The notes: a model not told the origin generated them from the letters alone. 64,000 bases of DNA from Candidatus Blastococcus massiliensis AP3 (GCF_000582785.1 NZ_HG931173.1:1353887-1417886), one strand, 5' to 3'. Counted from the stretch's first letter, positions 46,772 through 57,820 are shown. Numbers and translations are program-made.

Positions 46772-47157
46772 TGAGCCGTCCCACCGGCCGTACCCGTCCC
46801 CGGCTCCTGGGCCGGCGCCCGGTCCCCACGTCCCGGCCCGCGCCGTGGGACCCGGGGCTCCAGCTCGAGCGGACGACGCTGGCCTGGCGGCGGACGGTGC
46901 TCTCCGGTTACGGGGCGGCCCTGCTCATCGGTCGCCTGCTGCTGGACCGGTCGCCGGTCGCGGCCGTCGGCCTCGCCGCCTGCGCCACGGTCCTCGTGAC
47001 CGTGATCGGTGCGCGCGCCGCGCTGCGGCACCGCACGGCCGACACGCGGCTGCGCACGAACGAGGACCTCCCCGACGCCCGGCTGTACGGGGCGGTGACC
47101 GTGCTGATCCTCCTGGTCGGCGTGATGGCGCTGGCCACCGTCGTCCTGGGCCCCTGA
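46771..47157 (+). CDS. Second DUF202 membrane protein
   Basis: A 128-residue paralogue with LQLERTTLAWRRTVLSGYG, the DUF202 core, followed by three hydrophobic segments. ATG 46771 overlaps the YidH-like stop (TGATG). The paired DUF202 genes are common in actinobacteria and may form a heteromeric membrane complex. Confidence 0.87.
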   Translation: MSRPTGRTRPRLLGRRPVPTSRPAPWDPGLQLERTTLAWRRTVLSGYGAALLIGRLLLDRSPVAAVGLAACATVLVTVIGARAALRHRTADTRLRTNEDLPDARLYGAVTVLILLVGVMALATVVLGP

Positions 47158-47189
47158 CTTCCCGTCCCGCGACCTGGTAGGACGACGGG

Positions 47190-48353
47190 ATGAGCAGTGA
47201 CGACGAGGTCCGCGAGCGGGTCCGCACCTGGCTGGCCGCGCACTGGGACCCCGCGATCGACCGGAGCGAGTGGCTGGCCGCCGTCGTGGAAGCCGGGTAC
47301 GCGACGCCCCGGTGGCCCCGCGCGGCGTTCGGCTCGGAGCTGCCCGAGCCGCAGGCCAGCATCGTGGAGGCCGAGTTCGCCCGGGTGGGCGCCCCGGGCA
47401 GTGGCCAGGACCGGACGAACCTGTGGGCCAACACGCTGCTCACCTACGGCAGCGCCGAGCTGCGCGAGCGGCTGCTGCGGCCGCTGCTGGAGAACCGGGT
47501 GCGGATGTGCCTGCTCTACAGCGAGCCGGGCGCCGGGTCGGACCTGGCCGGTGTGCGCACCAGCGCCGTGCCCGACGGCGCCGACTACGTGGTGGACGGG
47601 CAGAAGGTGTGGACGTCGAACGCCGCGGGCGCGGACTTCGGGATGCTGCTGGCCCGCACCGATCCGGCCGTGGCCAAGCACCGGGGGCTCAGCTTCTTCT
47701 TCCTGCCGATGGACCAGCCCGGCGTCGAGGTCCGGCCGCTGCGCCAGATCACCGGCGAGGCGCACTTCAACGAGGTCTTCCTGACCGGGGCCCGGGTGCC
47801 GGCCGCCAACATGCTGGGCGAGCCGGGCCAGGGCTGGCGGGTGCTGCTGACCGCGCTGGCCTACGAGCGGGTCGCGCTCGGGGAGACCAACCTCGGCGCG
47901 ATGACGCGGGCGAACGGGCGCGGCGCCACCGACCTGGTCGACCTGGCCCGCCGCCACGGCCGGGACGACGACGTCCTGATCCGCCGCGACCTCGCCCGGC
48001 TGACGGCGCTGCGCTCGGTCAACCGCTGGAACAACCAGCGCGCACAGGCGGAGCGCGAGCAGGGCAGCTCCTCGTCGCTGGACTCGCTCGGCAAGCTGAT
48101 GATGTCGCGCATCGTGCACGAGACCGGTCGCGTGCAGTCGGCGATCGTCGGACCCGAGGCGCTGCTCGAGGGCCCGGTCCACCCGGACGGGGACGACGCC
48201 AACTTCGCCTCGATGAACGCCTACTTCACCTCGATCGGCGGCGGCACCGACCAGATCCAGCGGAACATCATCGGCGAGCGCCTGCTCGGCCTGCCCCGGG
48301 AGCCCGAGGTGGACCGGGACGTGCCCTTCCAGGACGTGCGGCACTCCCCCTGA
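47190..48353 (+). CDS. Acyl-CoA dehydrogenase
   Basis: A 387-residue FAD enzyme of fatty-acid oxidation. It shows LYSEPGAGSDLAGV (substrate/FAD region), VWTSNAAGADFGMLLAR, and near the C terminus SIGGGTDQIQRNIIGERLLG. The catalytic glutamate position near ALAYERVALGE is not certain. ATG 47190 follows the DUF202 pair by 32 bp, 6 nt after TAGGAC, so it may have its own start site as well. Confidence 0.92.
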   Translation: MSSDDEVRERVRTWLAAHWDPAIDRSEWLAAVVEAGYATPRWPRAAFGSELPEPQASIVEAEFARVGAPGSGQDRTNLWANTLLTYGSAELRERLLRPLLENRVRMCLLYSEPGAGSDLAGVRTSAVPDGADYVVDGQKVWTSNAAGADFGMLLARTDPAVAKHRGLSFFFLPMDQPGVEVRPLRQITGEAHFNEVFLTGARVPAANMLGEPGQGWRVLLTALAYERVALGETNLGAMTRANGRGATDLVDLARRHGRDDDVLIRRDLARLTALRSVNRWNNQRAQAEREQGSSSSLDSLGKLMMSRIVHETGRVQSAIVGPEALLEGPVHPDGDDANFASMNAYFTSIGGGTDQIQRNIIGERLLGLPREPEVDRDVPFQDVRHSP

Positions 48354-48360
48354 CCACCCT

Positions 48361-48395
48361 CCCCGGGGGCCTTTCGGCGCCGAAAGTCCCCGGGG
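48361..48395. terminator. Terminator between acyl-CoA dehydrogenase and the FhuF-like gene
   Basis: CTTTCGGC/GCCGAAAG core flanked by CCCCGGGG repeats: a long GC-rich hairpin 8 bases past the plus-strand stop and 14 bases past the minus-strand stop. Confidence 0.75.
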
Positions 48396-48408
48396 ACCGC
48401 CGGGGCTC

Positions 48409-49116
48409 TCACCAGCGGCGAGCCGCCTCCTCGAGCAGCGCGCGCCGCTCGGCCGGCGGACGGCGGGGGCACGAGGTGCACAGCGGTCCCGACGGCAGCC
48501 GGTAGACCAGGCAGCACGACGCCCGGCGGGTGAACCGGGCCCCGCCGACGTCCTCGTACCGGGGCACCGGCAACGGGGAGCCGATCGCCTCGGCCAGGGG
48601 TGCCGCGTGCGCCGTCGCGGCGGCGATGTCCCCCGCGGCGCGGCCCAGCGCGAGGAGCTGGTTGGCCAGCGAGTCGGTGGCGATCGCCCAGAGCGGGCGC
48701 TCCCGCACCCCACCCGCCTCGGCGACCGCCGCGACGACAGCCTCCAGCGACTCCCGCAGGTCCCCCGCCGGGTCCGGCACCGAGGCGCTACGGGCCACGG
48801 CCGCCACCGGCGCCGCACCGGGCAGCAGGGCCACCGTCAGGTCCGCCAGCCTCGCGGACAGCGGGATGCCGGTCACCAGCCCGGCCAGCGGCGGGGTCAC
48901 CAGCACGGTCGAGGCCGAGTACCACCACACGGTCGCGACCACCCGGCGGTCTACCGGTCGGCCCCGCGGGGTGCGGGCGTCGAGCACCTCCGCCGTCCAC
49001 GACGGGTCGGCCAGCCGGGTGGCGGGCACCCGCACCGCGGCCGGCGGGACCAGCAACCCGAGCGCCGCGGCACCGCGCAGCCGGGCGGCTGCGGCGTCCT
49101 GCTCCGGCGTTCGCAC
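48409..49116 (-). CDS. FhuF-like (2Fe-2S) ferric-siderophore reductase-type protein
   Basis: A 235-residue protein whose C terminus carries CCLVYRLPSGPLCTSC, the CC-x10-C-x2-C cluster motif of FhuF-type reductases. The middle contains LPVPRYEDVGGARFTRRASC. GTG 49116 is the start. It may release iron from siderophores. It is divergent to acs, with no siderophore genes nearby. Confidence 0.8.
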   Translation of the reverse strand: MRTPEQDAAAARLRGAAALGLLVPPAAVRVPATRLADPSWTAEVLDARTPRGRPVDRRVVATVWWYSASTVLVTPPLAGLVTGIPLSARLADLTVALLPGAAPVAAVARSASVPDPAGDLRESLEAVVAAVAEAGGVRERPLWAIATDSLANQLLALGRAAGDIAAATAHAAPLAEAIGSPLPVPRYEDVGGARFTRRASCCLVYRLPSGPLCTSCPRRPPAERRALLEEAARRW

Positions 49117-49254
49117 GGGGTCAGTCTGACCGGCCGCCGCACGGAACCGGCCGCCCGCCGTTCCGGGGCAGACGAGGGCACCCGACAGGCCATACGGTGA
49201 TCTGAGCCACGCTGCGTCGCCGGTTCCCGTCGACGCCGGACACGGAGGTAGCGC

Positions 49255-51204
<1,950 letters not shown>

Positions 51205-51209
51205 AGAAA

Positions 51210-51228
51210 GGACCCCGTCCGCGGGGCC
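51210..51228 (+). terminator. Short hairpin after acs
   Basis: CCCCG/CGGGG stem extended by GG/CC with one bulge, 5 bases after the acs stop. It is shorter than the other terminators here. Confidence 0.5.
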
Positions 51229-51353
51229 AACATGGCCATTTCGGCCCCTCGGACCGGTCTCTCTGACCCCGTCGGAGGACGTGCAGGGGCGCCGTGGAAC
51301 GTCGTGCGGCACGATTCTCCTGACCAGCACCACCGTCGAAGAAGGAGCTCCCC

Positions 51354-51863
51354 GTGGCGCACAGCGTCTCCAGCGCATCCGGCGCGTCCCCGGCCGTCCG
51401 TCCGGCGGCGATCGAGGAGCCCTCGGTCGGCACGCTCGTCCAGAGTGCGATGGCCGACGTCTCCACCCTGATCCGCGCCGAGGTCGAGCTGGCCAAGACC
51501 GAGATCAGCGGATCGGCGAAGAAGGCCGGCATCAGCGTCGCCCTGTTCGCCGCGGCCGGCGTCCTGGTCGCCTTCGCCTCGATCTACCTGTTCATCACCG
51601 TGGCCGAGGTGCTCGACATCTGGCTCTGGCGCTGGGTGGCCTTCGGCATCGTGACCCTCTTCCTGTTCCTGGTCGCCGGAGCCGCGGCGCTGATCGGCAA
51701 GCGGATGCTCAAGAAGGTCGAGAAGCCCGAGCGCACCCTCGAGACCCTGTCCGACCTGCCCGACGTGCTGCACCGCGAGGCGCCGGGTCAGCGGCACCGC
51801 ACCGTCCCCGAGGTGAGCAACGGCCAGGTCCGCCGGCCGGGGACCGGGCACTACAGCGTCTGA
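51354..51863 (+). CDS. Phage holin-superfamily membrane protein (Rv3669-like)
   Basis: A 169-residue protein with an N-terminal amphipathic stretch (MADVSTLIRAEVELAKTEI), two hydrophobic helices (about 62-85 and 92-117) and a charged tail. This DUF1469/holin-X class is chromosomal and widespread, not a sign of a prophage. GTG 51354 has AAGGAG upstream. Confidence 0.87.
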   Translation: MAHSVSSASGASPAVRPAAIEEPSVGTLVQSAMADVSTLIRAEVELAKTEISGSAKKAGISVALFAAAGVLVAFASIYLFITVAEVLDIWLWRWVAFGIVTLFLFLVAGAAALIGKRMLKKVEKPERTLETLSDLPDVLHREAPGQRHRTVPEVSNGQVRRPGTGHYSV

Positions 51864-51893
51864 GCGCCCGCTCCTGGATCACGGAGCTCCCCG

Positions 51894-52820
51894 GTGACGC
51901 CCGCATCCCCCGGGCAGCCGGACGCCACGAGCGTCCTGCTGCCCGGACCGTGGACCCACCGGGACGTCTCCGCCAACGGCGTCCGGCTGCACGCGGCCGA
52001 GGCCGGTGAGGGCCCCCTGGTCCTGCTGCTGCACGGCTTCCCCCAGTTCTGGTGGACCTGGCGCGCGCAGCTGACCGCCCTGGCCGACGCGGGGTTCCGC
52101 GCCGTCGCCCCCGACCTGCGGGGCTACGGAGCCAGCGACAAGCCGCCCCGCGGCTACGACCTGCCCACCCTCTCGGCCGACGTGGCCGCGCTGGTCCGGG
52201 CGCTGGGCGAGCGGGACGCCGTCGTCGTCGGGCACGACTGGGGCGGCCTGCTCGGCTGGACGATGGCCGCCCTGCACCCCCGGACCGTGCGCCGCCTCGT
52301 CGTCCTGTCGATGGCCCACCCGCGTCGGCTGCGGGCCTCGATGACCGATCCGCGCCAGCGGCGCGCGTCGCGCTACGCGCTGGGGTTCCAGGTGCCGCGG
52401 GTGCCGGAGAAGCGGCTCACCCGCGCGGACGACGACCCCGTCGCCGACCTCATGCGGCGCTGGGCGGGGCCGGAGTGGGCGCGCAGCGCCGACTTCGCCC
52501 AGGCGGTGGCGCGGTACCGCGACGCGGCACGCATCCCGCAGGCGGCGTACGGGGCGATGGAGTACCACCGCTGGGCGGGCCGTTCCCAGCTGCGACCCGA
52601 TGGGCTCCGCTACGCCCGGCGGATGGCGGCGCCGATCACCGCGCCGACCCTGCAGCTGCACGGCGGGGCCGACCCCTGCGTGCTGCCCGACAGCGCCCGC
52701 GGCTCGGGCCGGTACGTGGCCGGGGCCTACGAGTGGCGCGAACTCCCCGGCCTCGGCCACTTCCTCCCCGAAGAGGCCCCCGCCGACATCACCCGCGCCA
52801 TCGTGGAGTGGGTTGCGTAG
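51894..52820 (+). CDS. Alpha/beta hydrolase, epoxide-hydrolase-like
   Basis: A 308-residue hydrolase matching the EphE position (Rv3670). The nucleophile elbow is VGHDWGG with aspartate, as in epoxide hydrolases. Oxyanion HGFP lies near residue 48 and a C-terminal histidine is in LPGLGHFLPEE. GTG 51894 has GGAG upstream. The substrate is unknown; its neighbour marP is on the opposite strand. Confidence 0.9.
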   Translation: MTPASPGQPDATSVLLPGPWTHRDVSANGVRLHAAEAGEGPLVLLLHGFPQFWWTWRAQLTALADAGFRAVAPDLRGYGASDKPPRGYDLPTLSADVAALVRALGERDAVVVGHDWGGLLGWTMAALHPRTVRRLVVLSMAHPRRLRASMTDPRQRRASRYALGFQVPRVPEKRLTRADDDPVADLMRRWAGPEWARSADFAQAVARYRDAARIPQAAYGAMEYHRWAGRSQLRPDGLRYARRMAAPITAPTLQLHGGADPCVLPDSARGSGRYVAGAYEWRELPGLGHFLPEEAPADITRAIVEWVA

Positions 52821-52849
52821 CGCAGCGGAGCGGCCCGCTCCGTGACGTG

Positions 52850-52914
52850 CTGGAACGGCCCCCTCGCAGGGGCCCGGCCTGAGCTTGCGAAGGTCGGGGG
52901 GCGAGGGGGTCCTT
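52850..52914. repeat. Interspersed hairpin repeat, family 2, copy 1
   Basis: A long imperfect hairpin between the hydrolase and marP stops. The outer stem is CCCCCTCGC/GCGAGGGGG and the inner arm contains CCCGGCC...GAGCTTGCGAAG. It aligns with 59383-59447. It probably ends both convergent transcripts. Confidence 0.7.
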
Positions 52915-54096
52915 CTACTCGCAGGGTCCGGTGTCCACCGCGGCGCGGGCGCCCTCGCCGGCCACCGCGGCGCCGGTGACCTGCGGTCCGGTGAGCGCGT
53001 AACCGGTGTTCGGGTCGTCGATGGCCGACGCGAAGATCACCCCGAGGACGCTCCCGTCGGGAGCGAACAGCGGCCCGCCGGAGTTGCCGGCCCGCACGGT
53101 GCCGAACAGCGCGTAGACGTCGCGGACGACGGTGCGCGAGTTGCGGAAGTCCGGGCCGCTGATGTCGCCACGGTCGCGGATCCGGGCCGCCCCGACGTAG
53201 AGGTCCCCGCCGCCGGGGTAACCCATGATGATCGAGTCGTCGCCGGCCCCGGCGGGCTGAGGCGTGAACGAGAGCGGCACCTGCGGCAGGCCGGGGACGG
53301 CCAGCACGGCGACGTCGATCGCTTCGTCGACGAACACCGTCCGCGCGTCGTACTCCTCGCCCTCGGCCTCGACGGTCGGCTCGGTGACACCGGCGAGCAC
53401 GTGGGCGTTGGTCATCACCCGCTCCCGCGCGTAGACGAACCCCGAACCGTCGATCTGCCGCGAGCACGACGGCGCGATGCCCCGGATCTTCACCACCGAG
53501 CCCTGGACGGACGCCACGACGCCGCTGCCCGCCAGCGCCGGGTCCGGAGGGGGCACGTCGCGCACCTGCGTCGGGGTGAGCGGGTCGAGGACGTCGGGGA
53601 GGCCGCGCCGGTCGATGGCCTGCCGGAGGTTGTCGTAGACCGACCGCACGCCGGAGGGGACGCTGTTGTCGACGGCCTGGACCAGCGCCGACTGCCGTAC
53701 CTGCCCGGCCACCTCCGGGAACGGCGAGGTGGCCAGCGGCGAGGCCACCATCCACGCCACGAGCAGCACCGCGACGGCCGAGACGACGGCGCCCGCGACC
53801 GAGTCCAGCATCTTGGCCGGTTCCCAGGTGACCTTGCGGCGCACGGCCCGCCCGACGGCACCGGCCAGGATCTGCCCGAGGAGGGCCCCCGCCAGGACGA
53901 CGACGAGCGCGACGAAGACCCGCGTGACGCTGGACCCCTCGATGCTGTCGGCCACCGGACCGGACAGCTGCGCACCCACGACGGCGCCCGCGAGGAAGCC
54001 GGCGATCGAGGTGGCCGAGACCAGCAGCCCCTGCCGGAAGCCGGACAGCGCGAAGACGAGCGCGAGCCCGATCAGCACCACATCGACGAGGGACAC
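52915..54096 (-). CDS. marP: Periplasmic serine protease MarP
   Basis: A 393-residue membrane-anchored HtrA-like protease needed for acid resistance in M. tuberculosis (Rv3671c). A CvpA-like N terminus with four hydrophobic helices fills residues 1-150. The chymotrypsin-like domain has histidine in MTNAHVLAG, aspartate in DEAIDVAVLAV and serine in VRAGNSGGPL. Two cysteines (PSCSR and the final GPCE) match the redox-sensitive disulfide of MarP. GTG 54096 lies just after the cupredoxin stop. It belongs to the nth-to-marP operon. Confidence 0.93.
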   Translation of the reverse strand: MSLVDVVLIGLALVFALSGFRQGLLVSATSIAGFLAGAVVGAQLSGPVADSIEGSSVTRVFVALVVVLAGALLGQILAGAVGRAVRRKVTWEPAKMLDSVAGAVVSAVAVLLVAWMVASPLATSPFPEVAGQVRQSALVQAVDNSVPSGVRSVYDNLRQAIDRRGLPDVLDPLTPTQVRDVPPPDPALAGSGVVASVQGSVVKIRGIAPSCSRQIDGSGFVYARERVMTNAHVLAGVTEPTVEAEGEEYDARTVFVDEAIDVAVLAVPGLPQVPLSFTPQPAGAGDDSIIMGYPGGGDLYVGAARIRDRGDISGPDFRNSRTVVRDVYALFGTVRAGNSGGPLFAPDGSVLGVIFASAIDDPNTGYALTGPQVTGAAVAGEGARAAVDTGPCE

Positions 54097-54098
54097 CG

Positions 54099-54548
54099 TC
54101 AGGGCTCCTGGCTCACGGTCATCGTGCCCACCTGGCCCTGTTGCGTGTGGAAGGTGCAGGTGAAGGGGTGGTCCCCCGGCACCGTGACCTCGAAGTCGAT
54201 GGTCAGCTCCTGCCCCGGCGCGAGGAAGTCGATACCCGCGCCGATGGGCTCGGGCCCCTCGCCCTCGTCGAACTCCAGGTTGTGGGTCATCTCCCTGGCC
54301 GCGTTCACCAGCGTCAGCCGCACCTTCCCCGGGGCCACGGTGAACCGGTCGGGGGTGAAGACGAAGTCGTCCTGGGTCTGCAGGGTGACCTCCTGGACGC
54401 CGTCGTCGGCGATGGTCACCTCGCCGAGCCCGGCGGTCGGTGCCGCCGTCGGGTTCCCGCTGCTGCTCCCGCCGTCGGAGCCGCACCCGGCGAGCAGGAG
54501 GGTCGCCGCGACGGCGACCACGACGGCAACGGCCTTCGTGCGCATCAT
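54099..54548 (-). CDS. Cupredoxin-domain lipoprotein
   Basis: A 149-residue lipoprotein: signal peptide with lipobox LLLAGC at the N terminus, then a plastocyanin-like beta barrel. Copper ligands are His in MTHNLEF and the Cys-x2-His in TCTFHTQQGQVGTM, with Met near the end. The family is involved in electron transfer or copper binding outside the membrane. ATG 54548 overlaps the Nudix stop. It is inserted between the marP and Nudix genes, which are adjacent in M. tuberculosis. Confidence 0.87.
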   Translation of the reverse strand: MMRTKAVAVVVAVAATLLLAGCGSDGGSSSGNPTAAPTAGLGEVTIADDGVQEVTLQTQDDFVFTPDRFTVAPGKVRLTLVNAAREMTHNLEFDEGEGPEPIGAGIDFLAPGQELTIDFEVTVPGDHPFTCTFHTQQGQVGTMTVSQEP

Positions 54549-55309
54549 CGGGGTGGAACCGTACGCGTGACGGCACCGTCCGGGGCCGGATCGGCGAGGG
54601 TCGGCGCGGCGGCGTCGCCGGCCGGGTCGTCGTCGCCGGAGCCGGGCAGGGTGTACGGGCTCAGCCTCGGGGCGCCCATCGACCGGACGTCGCTGGTGTC
54701 CCACGGCCGCGTCAGCCCGGCCGCCTCGAGGATCGCGTCGACCAGACCGGCGGTGAAGCCCCAGATCTCCATGTCCGCGACCGCGAAGGCGGGGCCGATG
54801 TACCCGGACGGATGACGCAGCCGGTAGCGGTTCGCCGGGTCGACGAGCTCGGTCAGCGGCACCCGGGCCACCCGCGCCACCTCGTGCGGATCGCCGACGG
54901 TGACGTCGCGCGGGTCGTCCCACCAGCCCACGACCGGCACGACGAGCCGGTTGGACGGCGGCAGGTACAGCTCCTGAAGCGTGGCGAGGACGTGGACGCC
55001 CTCGGGGTCGATCCCGGCCTCCTCGTGGGCCTCCCGCAGCGCCGTGCCGATCGGGAAGTCGTCGCCGGTCTCCGCACCCCCACCGGGGAACGCCGGCTGG
55101 CCGGCGTGGCTGCGCAGGTGCGCCGACTTCTCGATGAACAGCAGGTCCGGACCGGTCGGGCCCTCCCCGAAGAGGATGAGCACGGCCGCGCGGCGGGCCG
55201 TCGCCGAAGGCTCGGGCATCCGGCGGGCCAGCGGCAGGTCGTGGGCGCCGTCGAGCAGCCGCCGCAGGTAGTCGGGCAGCCCGTCGAGGACCCCGGCCGG
55301 CGCGGTCAC
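54545..55309 (-). CDS. Nudix hydrolase, CoA pyrophosphatase type
   Basis: A 254-residue protein (Rv3672c position). The Nudix box is GGGAETGDDFPIGTALREA followed by HEEAGI, and an upstream SHAGQPAFPGG fits the CoA-pyrophosphatase UPF0035 motif. GTG 55309 overlaps the upstream stop (GTGA). The C-terminal 30 residues are Pro/Asp-rich. Confidence 0.9.
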   Translation of the reverse strand: MTAPAGVLDGLPDYLRRLLDGAHDLPLARRMPEPSATARRAAVLILFGEGPTGPDLLFIEKSAHLRSHAGQPAFPGGGAETGDDFPIGTALREAHEEAGIDPEGVHVLATLQELYLPPSNRLVVPVVGWWDDPRDVTVGDPHEVARVARVPLTELVDPANRYRLRHPSGYIGPAFAVADMEIWGFTAGLVDAILEAAGLTRPWDTSDVRSMGAPRLSPYTLPGSGDDDPAGDAAAPTLADPAPDGAVTRTVPPR

Positions 55310-55866
55310 AGCTGTACCCCTAGGTGCTGCGCGGTCAGGGCCCGCAGTTCGTCGACCGAGGTGAACGGCTTGCGCTGGACGTGCGCGACGCCCCCGGCGG
55401 CGTCGAGGAAGTAGGTGATCGGCAGCGCGTTGAGGCCGAGCTCGATCATGAGGTCGCCCTCGCCGTCGAAGGCGTTGGGGAAGAAGACCTCCGCGTCGTG
55501 GGCGAAGGACTCGGCCTGCGGGAGCCCGTCCTGGCTGATCACGCCCACGACGCGGACGGCATCGCCGGCGCCCTGGGCGAAGTCCTGGAGGATCGGCAGC
55601 TCCTTGCGGCACGGGATGCACCAGCTGCCCCAGAGGTTGACCACGGTCGGCACCCCGGGCGCCCGGCCGAGGTCGAGGCTGCCGCCGCCCGGGCAGTCCA
55701 GGTCGAGGTCCGGGAGCAGCTCCCCGCCGGCCGCCGGCCGGTCCGGCTGGTCCGGGCAGGCGGTCAGGGTGCTCTCGGTGCGCGGTGGCTCGTCGGGGTT
55801 GCGGGCGTCGGACGTGCATGCGGTCAGGGCCAGCAGTGCCGCGGCCAGGACGGCGACCCGGCGCAT
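55306..55866 (-). CDS. TlpA-like thioredoxin-domain lipoprotein
   Basis: A 186-residue exported protein (Rv3673c position). Signal peptide with lipobox ALTAC, then a thioredoxin fold with WCIPC and the cis-proline stretch NALPITYFLD. It is a probable reductase or disulfide carrier outside the membrane and might act on the MarP disulfide or the cupredoxin; that is inferred from operon context. ATG 55866 overlaps the nth stop; GTG 55869 is an alternative. Confidence 0.9.
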   Translation of the reverse strand: MRRVAVLAAALLALTACTSDARNPDEPPRTESTLTACPDQPDRPAAGGELLPDLDLDCPGGGSLDLGRAPGVPTVVNLWGSWCIPCRKELPILQDFAQGAGDAVRVVGVISQDGLPQAESFAHDAEVFFPNAFDGEGDLMIELGLNALPITYFLDAAGGVAHVQRKPFTSVDELRALTAQHLGVQL

Positions 55867-56666
55867 CACTCGGTGTCCGAGGCGGCCGGGGTCTTCACCA
55901 GCTTCAGGGCCACCTCGGGGTCGACCGGGCCGATGCCGAACGACGGGCACCACGTCGCCAGCCCGCAGGCGCCGCACGCCGCCTTCTTGGCGTGGCAGAC
56001 CCGGCGGCCGTGGAAGATCACGCGGTGGGAGAAGTCGGTCCACTCCTTCTTCGGGATGAGCTCCCCGATCTCGGCCTCGACCTTCACCGGGTCGTCCTCC
56101 TCGGTCCAGCCGAAGCGGCGGACGAGCCGGCCGAAGTGGGTGTCGACGGTCAGCCCCGGGACGCCGAACGCGTTGCCGAGGACGACGTTGGCGGTCTTGC
56201 GGCCCACGCCCGGGAGCGTCACGAGGTCGGCCATGCGGCCCGGCACCTCGCCGTCGAACCGCTCGACCAGCGCCTGCGACAGCCCCAGCACGGAGTTCGC
56301 CTTGGCGCGGAAGAACCCGGTGGGCTTGAGGATGGTCTCCAGCTCCTCCCGGTCGGCGCCGGCGAGCGCGACGGCGTCGGGGTAGCGGGCGAACAGCGTC
56401 GGGGTGACCTTGTTGACCATCTTGTCGGTGGTCTGCGCGGACAGGACCGTGGCGACCAGCAGCTCGAAGGCGTCGGTGAAGTCCAGCTCGCAGTGCGCGT
56501 CCGGATGGATCAGCGCCAGCTCGCGGGCCATCCGGCGGGCGCGCCGGGTACGCGACAGCGACGTCTCGGCGGGATCGAAGGGTGCGGCCCCCGTGCGGGC
56601 GGCCAGGGTGGGCCGGCGAGGGGGTGCCGGACGTGCGTAGGCCGGCGACGGAGCGGAGGCGGACAC
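55866..56666 (-). CDS. nth: Endonuclease III
   Basis: A 266-residue DNA glycosylase/AP lyase for oxidised pyrimidines. The helix-hairpin-helix [18 protein letters not shown] includes the catalytic lysine, the aspartate lies in VDTHFGRL, and the 4Fe-4S cluster cysteines follow C-x6-C-x2-C-x5-C at the end. It has a 40-residue disordered N-terminal extension. GTG 56666 is the start. Confidence 0.95.
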   Translation of the reverse strand: MSASAPSPAYARPAPPRRPTLAARTGAAPFDPAETSLSRTRRARRMARELALIHPDAHCELDFTDAFELLVATVLSAQTTDKMVNKVTPTLFARYPDAVALAGADREELETILKPTGFFRAKANSVLGLSQALVERFDGEVPGRMADLVTLPGVGRKTANVVLGNAFGVPGLTVDTHFGRLVRRFGWTEEDDPVKVEAEIGELIPKKEWTDFSHRVIFHGRRVCHAKKAACGACGLATWCPSFGIGPVDPEVALKLVKTPAASDTE

Positions 56667-56766
56667 GCGGTCGAGGGTAGGCGGCCCTGCTGACGGTCAC
56701 CGTCCGTGGGACGATGACCGGCGGACAAGGCGGTCCTGAGGACGACGGCACCAGGAGGTGGGCGGA

Positions 56767-57006
56767 ATGGTCTCGCTGAGCGTCATCCTCTTCCCGCCGC
56801 TGGTGATCGCGTTCCTGCTGGTCATGGAGCGCGTGGAGGAGCCGCTGCGCCGTCCGCCGTCCTCCCGCGAGGTCGGCGAGTTCCTCGACACCGCGAACCG
56901 GGGCGAGGTCGACACCCTCGCCCGCTCGGGGATCCGGCGGGCGATGTTCCGCTGGCGCAGACGTCGCCGCGGGCTCGGAACCACCACGAATCCGCCGATG
57001 GTCTGA
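56767..57006 (+). CDS. Small membrane protein (Rv3675-like)
   Basis: A 79-residue protein: one hydrophobic segment (residues 2-19), then a charged cytoplasmic tail containing EVGEFLDTANRGEVDTLAR and an Arg-rich end. ATG 56767 has AGGAGG 8 nt upstream. It sits between nth and crp as Rv3675 does. The function is unknown. Confidence 0.8.
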   Translation: MVSLSVILFPPLVIAFLLVMERVEEPLRRPPSSREVGEFLDTANRGEVDTLARSGIRRAMFRWRRRRRGLGTTTNPPMV

Positions 57007-57061
57007 CGGGCTGTGAGCCAGCCCACTCGCTCCGACGGGGGACGCCGCCGCCCACCGAACG

Positions 57062-57089
57062 GGTGACCGGTAGCACAGCCGCCTAGACT
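57062..57089 (+). promoter_or_regulatory. Putative crp promoter
   Basis: GGTGAC at 57062-57067 and TAGACT at 57084-57089 with a 16-bp spacer, 57 nt before the crp GTG. The leader includes the GGAAAGGA ribosome site. Confidence 0.45.
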
Positions 57090-57145
57090 CCCAGCGGACA
57101 CGGGACGCCTGGCGCCCGTCGAACAGCAGTGGGAAAGGACGTGCA

Positions 57146-57820
57146 GTGGACGAGGTGCTGGCCCAGTCGGGGCTCTTCCAGGGTCTCTCGGAAGACGCGG
57201 TGGCCCCCGTGATCAGTCGCCTCGACGTCGTCACGCTCCCCCGCGGCCGCGTCGTCTTCAACGAGGGCGAGCCCGGCGACAGCCTCTACATCGTGATGAG
57301 CGGCAAGATCAAGCTCTCCCGCCGGGCCCCCGACGGCCGCGAGAACGTGCTCGCCGTCATGGGTCCCTCGGACCAGTTCGGCGAGCTGTCGGTCTTCGAC
57401 CCCGGTCCGCGGACGGCGACTGCCACCGCGGTCACCGACGTGCGGCTGGCCCACATGCCGCAGACGGTGCTCCGCCCGTGGATCGAGGCCCACCCGGAGA
57501 TCGGCGAGCAGCTGCTGCGCGTCCTGGCCCGCCGCCTGCGCCGCACCAACGACTCGGTCGCCGACCTCATCTTCACCGACGTGCCCGGCCGCGTGGCCAA
57601 GGCGCTGCTGCAGATGGCCGACCGCTTCGGCAGCCGCGAGACCGACGGCCTGCGCGTCAAGCACGACCTCACGCAGGAGGAGCTGGCGCAGCTCGTCGGC
57701 GCCTCCCGCGAGACCGTGAACAAGGCGCTGGCCGACTTCGTGCACCGCGGCTGGATCCAGCTGCAGGGCAAGTCCGTCGTCGTCCTCGACGAGGAGCGCC
57801 TCCGCCGAAGGGCCCGATAA
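57146..57820 (+). CDS. crp: Crp/Fnr-family cAMP receptor-type regulator
   Basis: A 224-residue global regulator (Rv3676 orthologue). The cyclic nucleotide fold occupies residues 1-115, with [20 protein letters not shown] as the phosphate-binding cassette. The helix-turn-helix at about 175-200 includes [23 protein letters not shown] 57146 is the start, with GGAAAGGA upstream. CRP-like sites were seen upstream of hppA and the helicase gene. Confidence 0.95.
   Translation: MDEVLAQSGLFQGLSEDAVAPVISRLDVVTLPRGRVVFNEGEPGDSLYIVMSGKIKLSRRAPDGRENVLAVMGPSDQFGELSVFDPGPRTATATAVTDVRLAHMPQTVLRPWIEAHPEIGEQLLRVLARRLRRTNDSVADLIFTDVPGRVAKALLQMADRFGSRETDGLRVKHDLTQEELAQLVGASRETVNKALADFVHRGWIQLQGKSVVVLDEERLRRRAR

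Noticed and set aside
51354..51863. Holin-like protein as a prophage sign
   Set aside because: Single gene in conserved chromosomal order (Rv3669 position) with no other phage genes.
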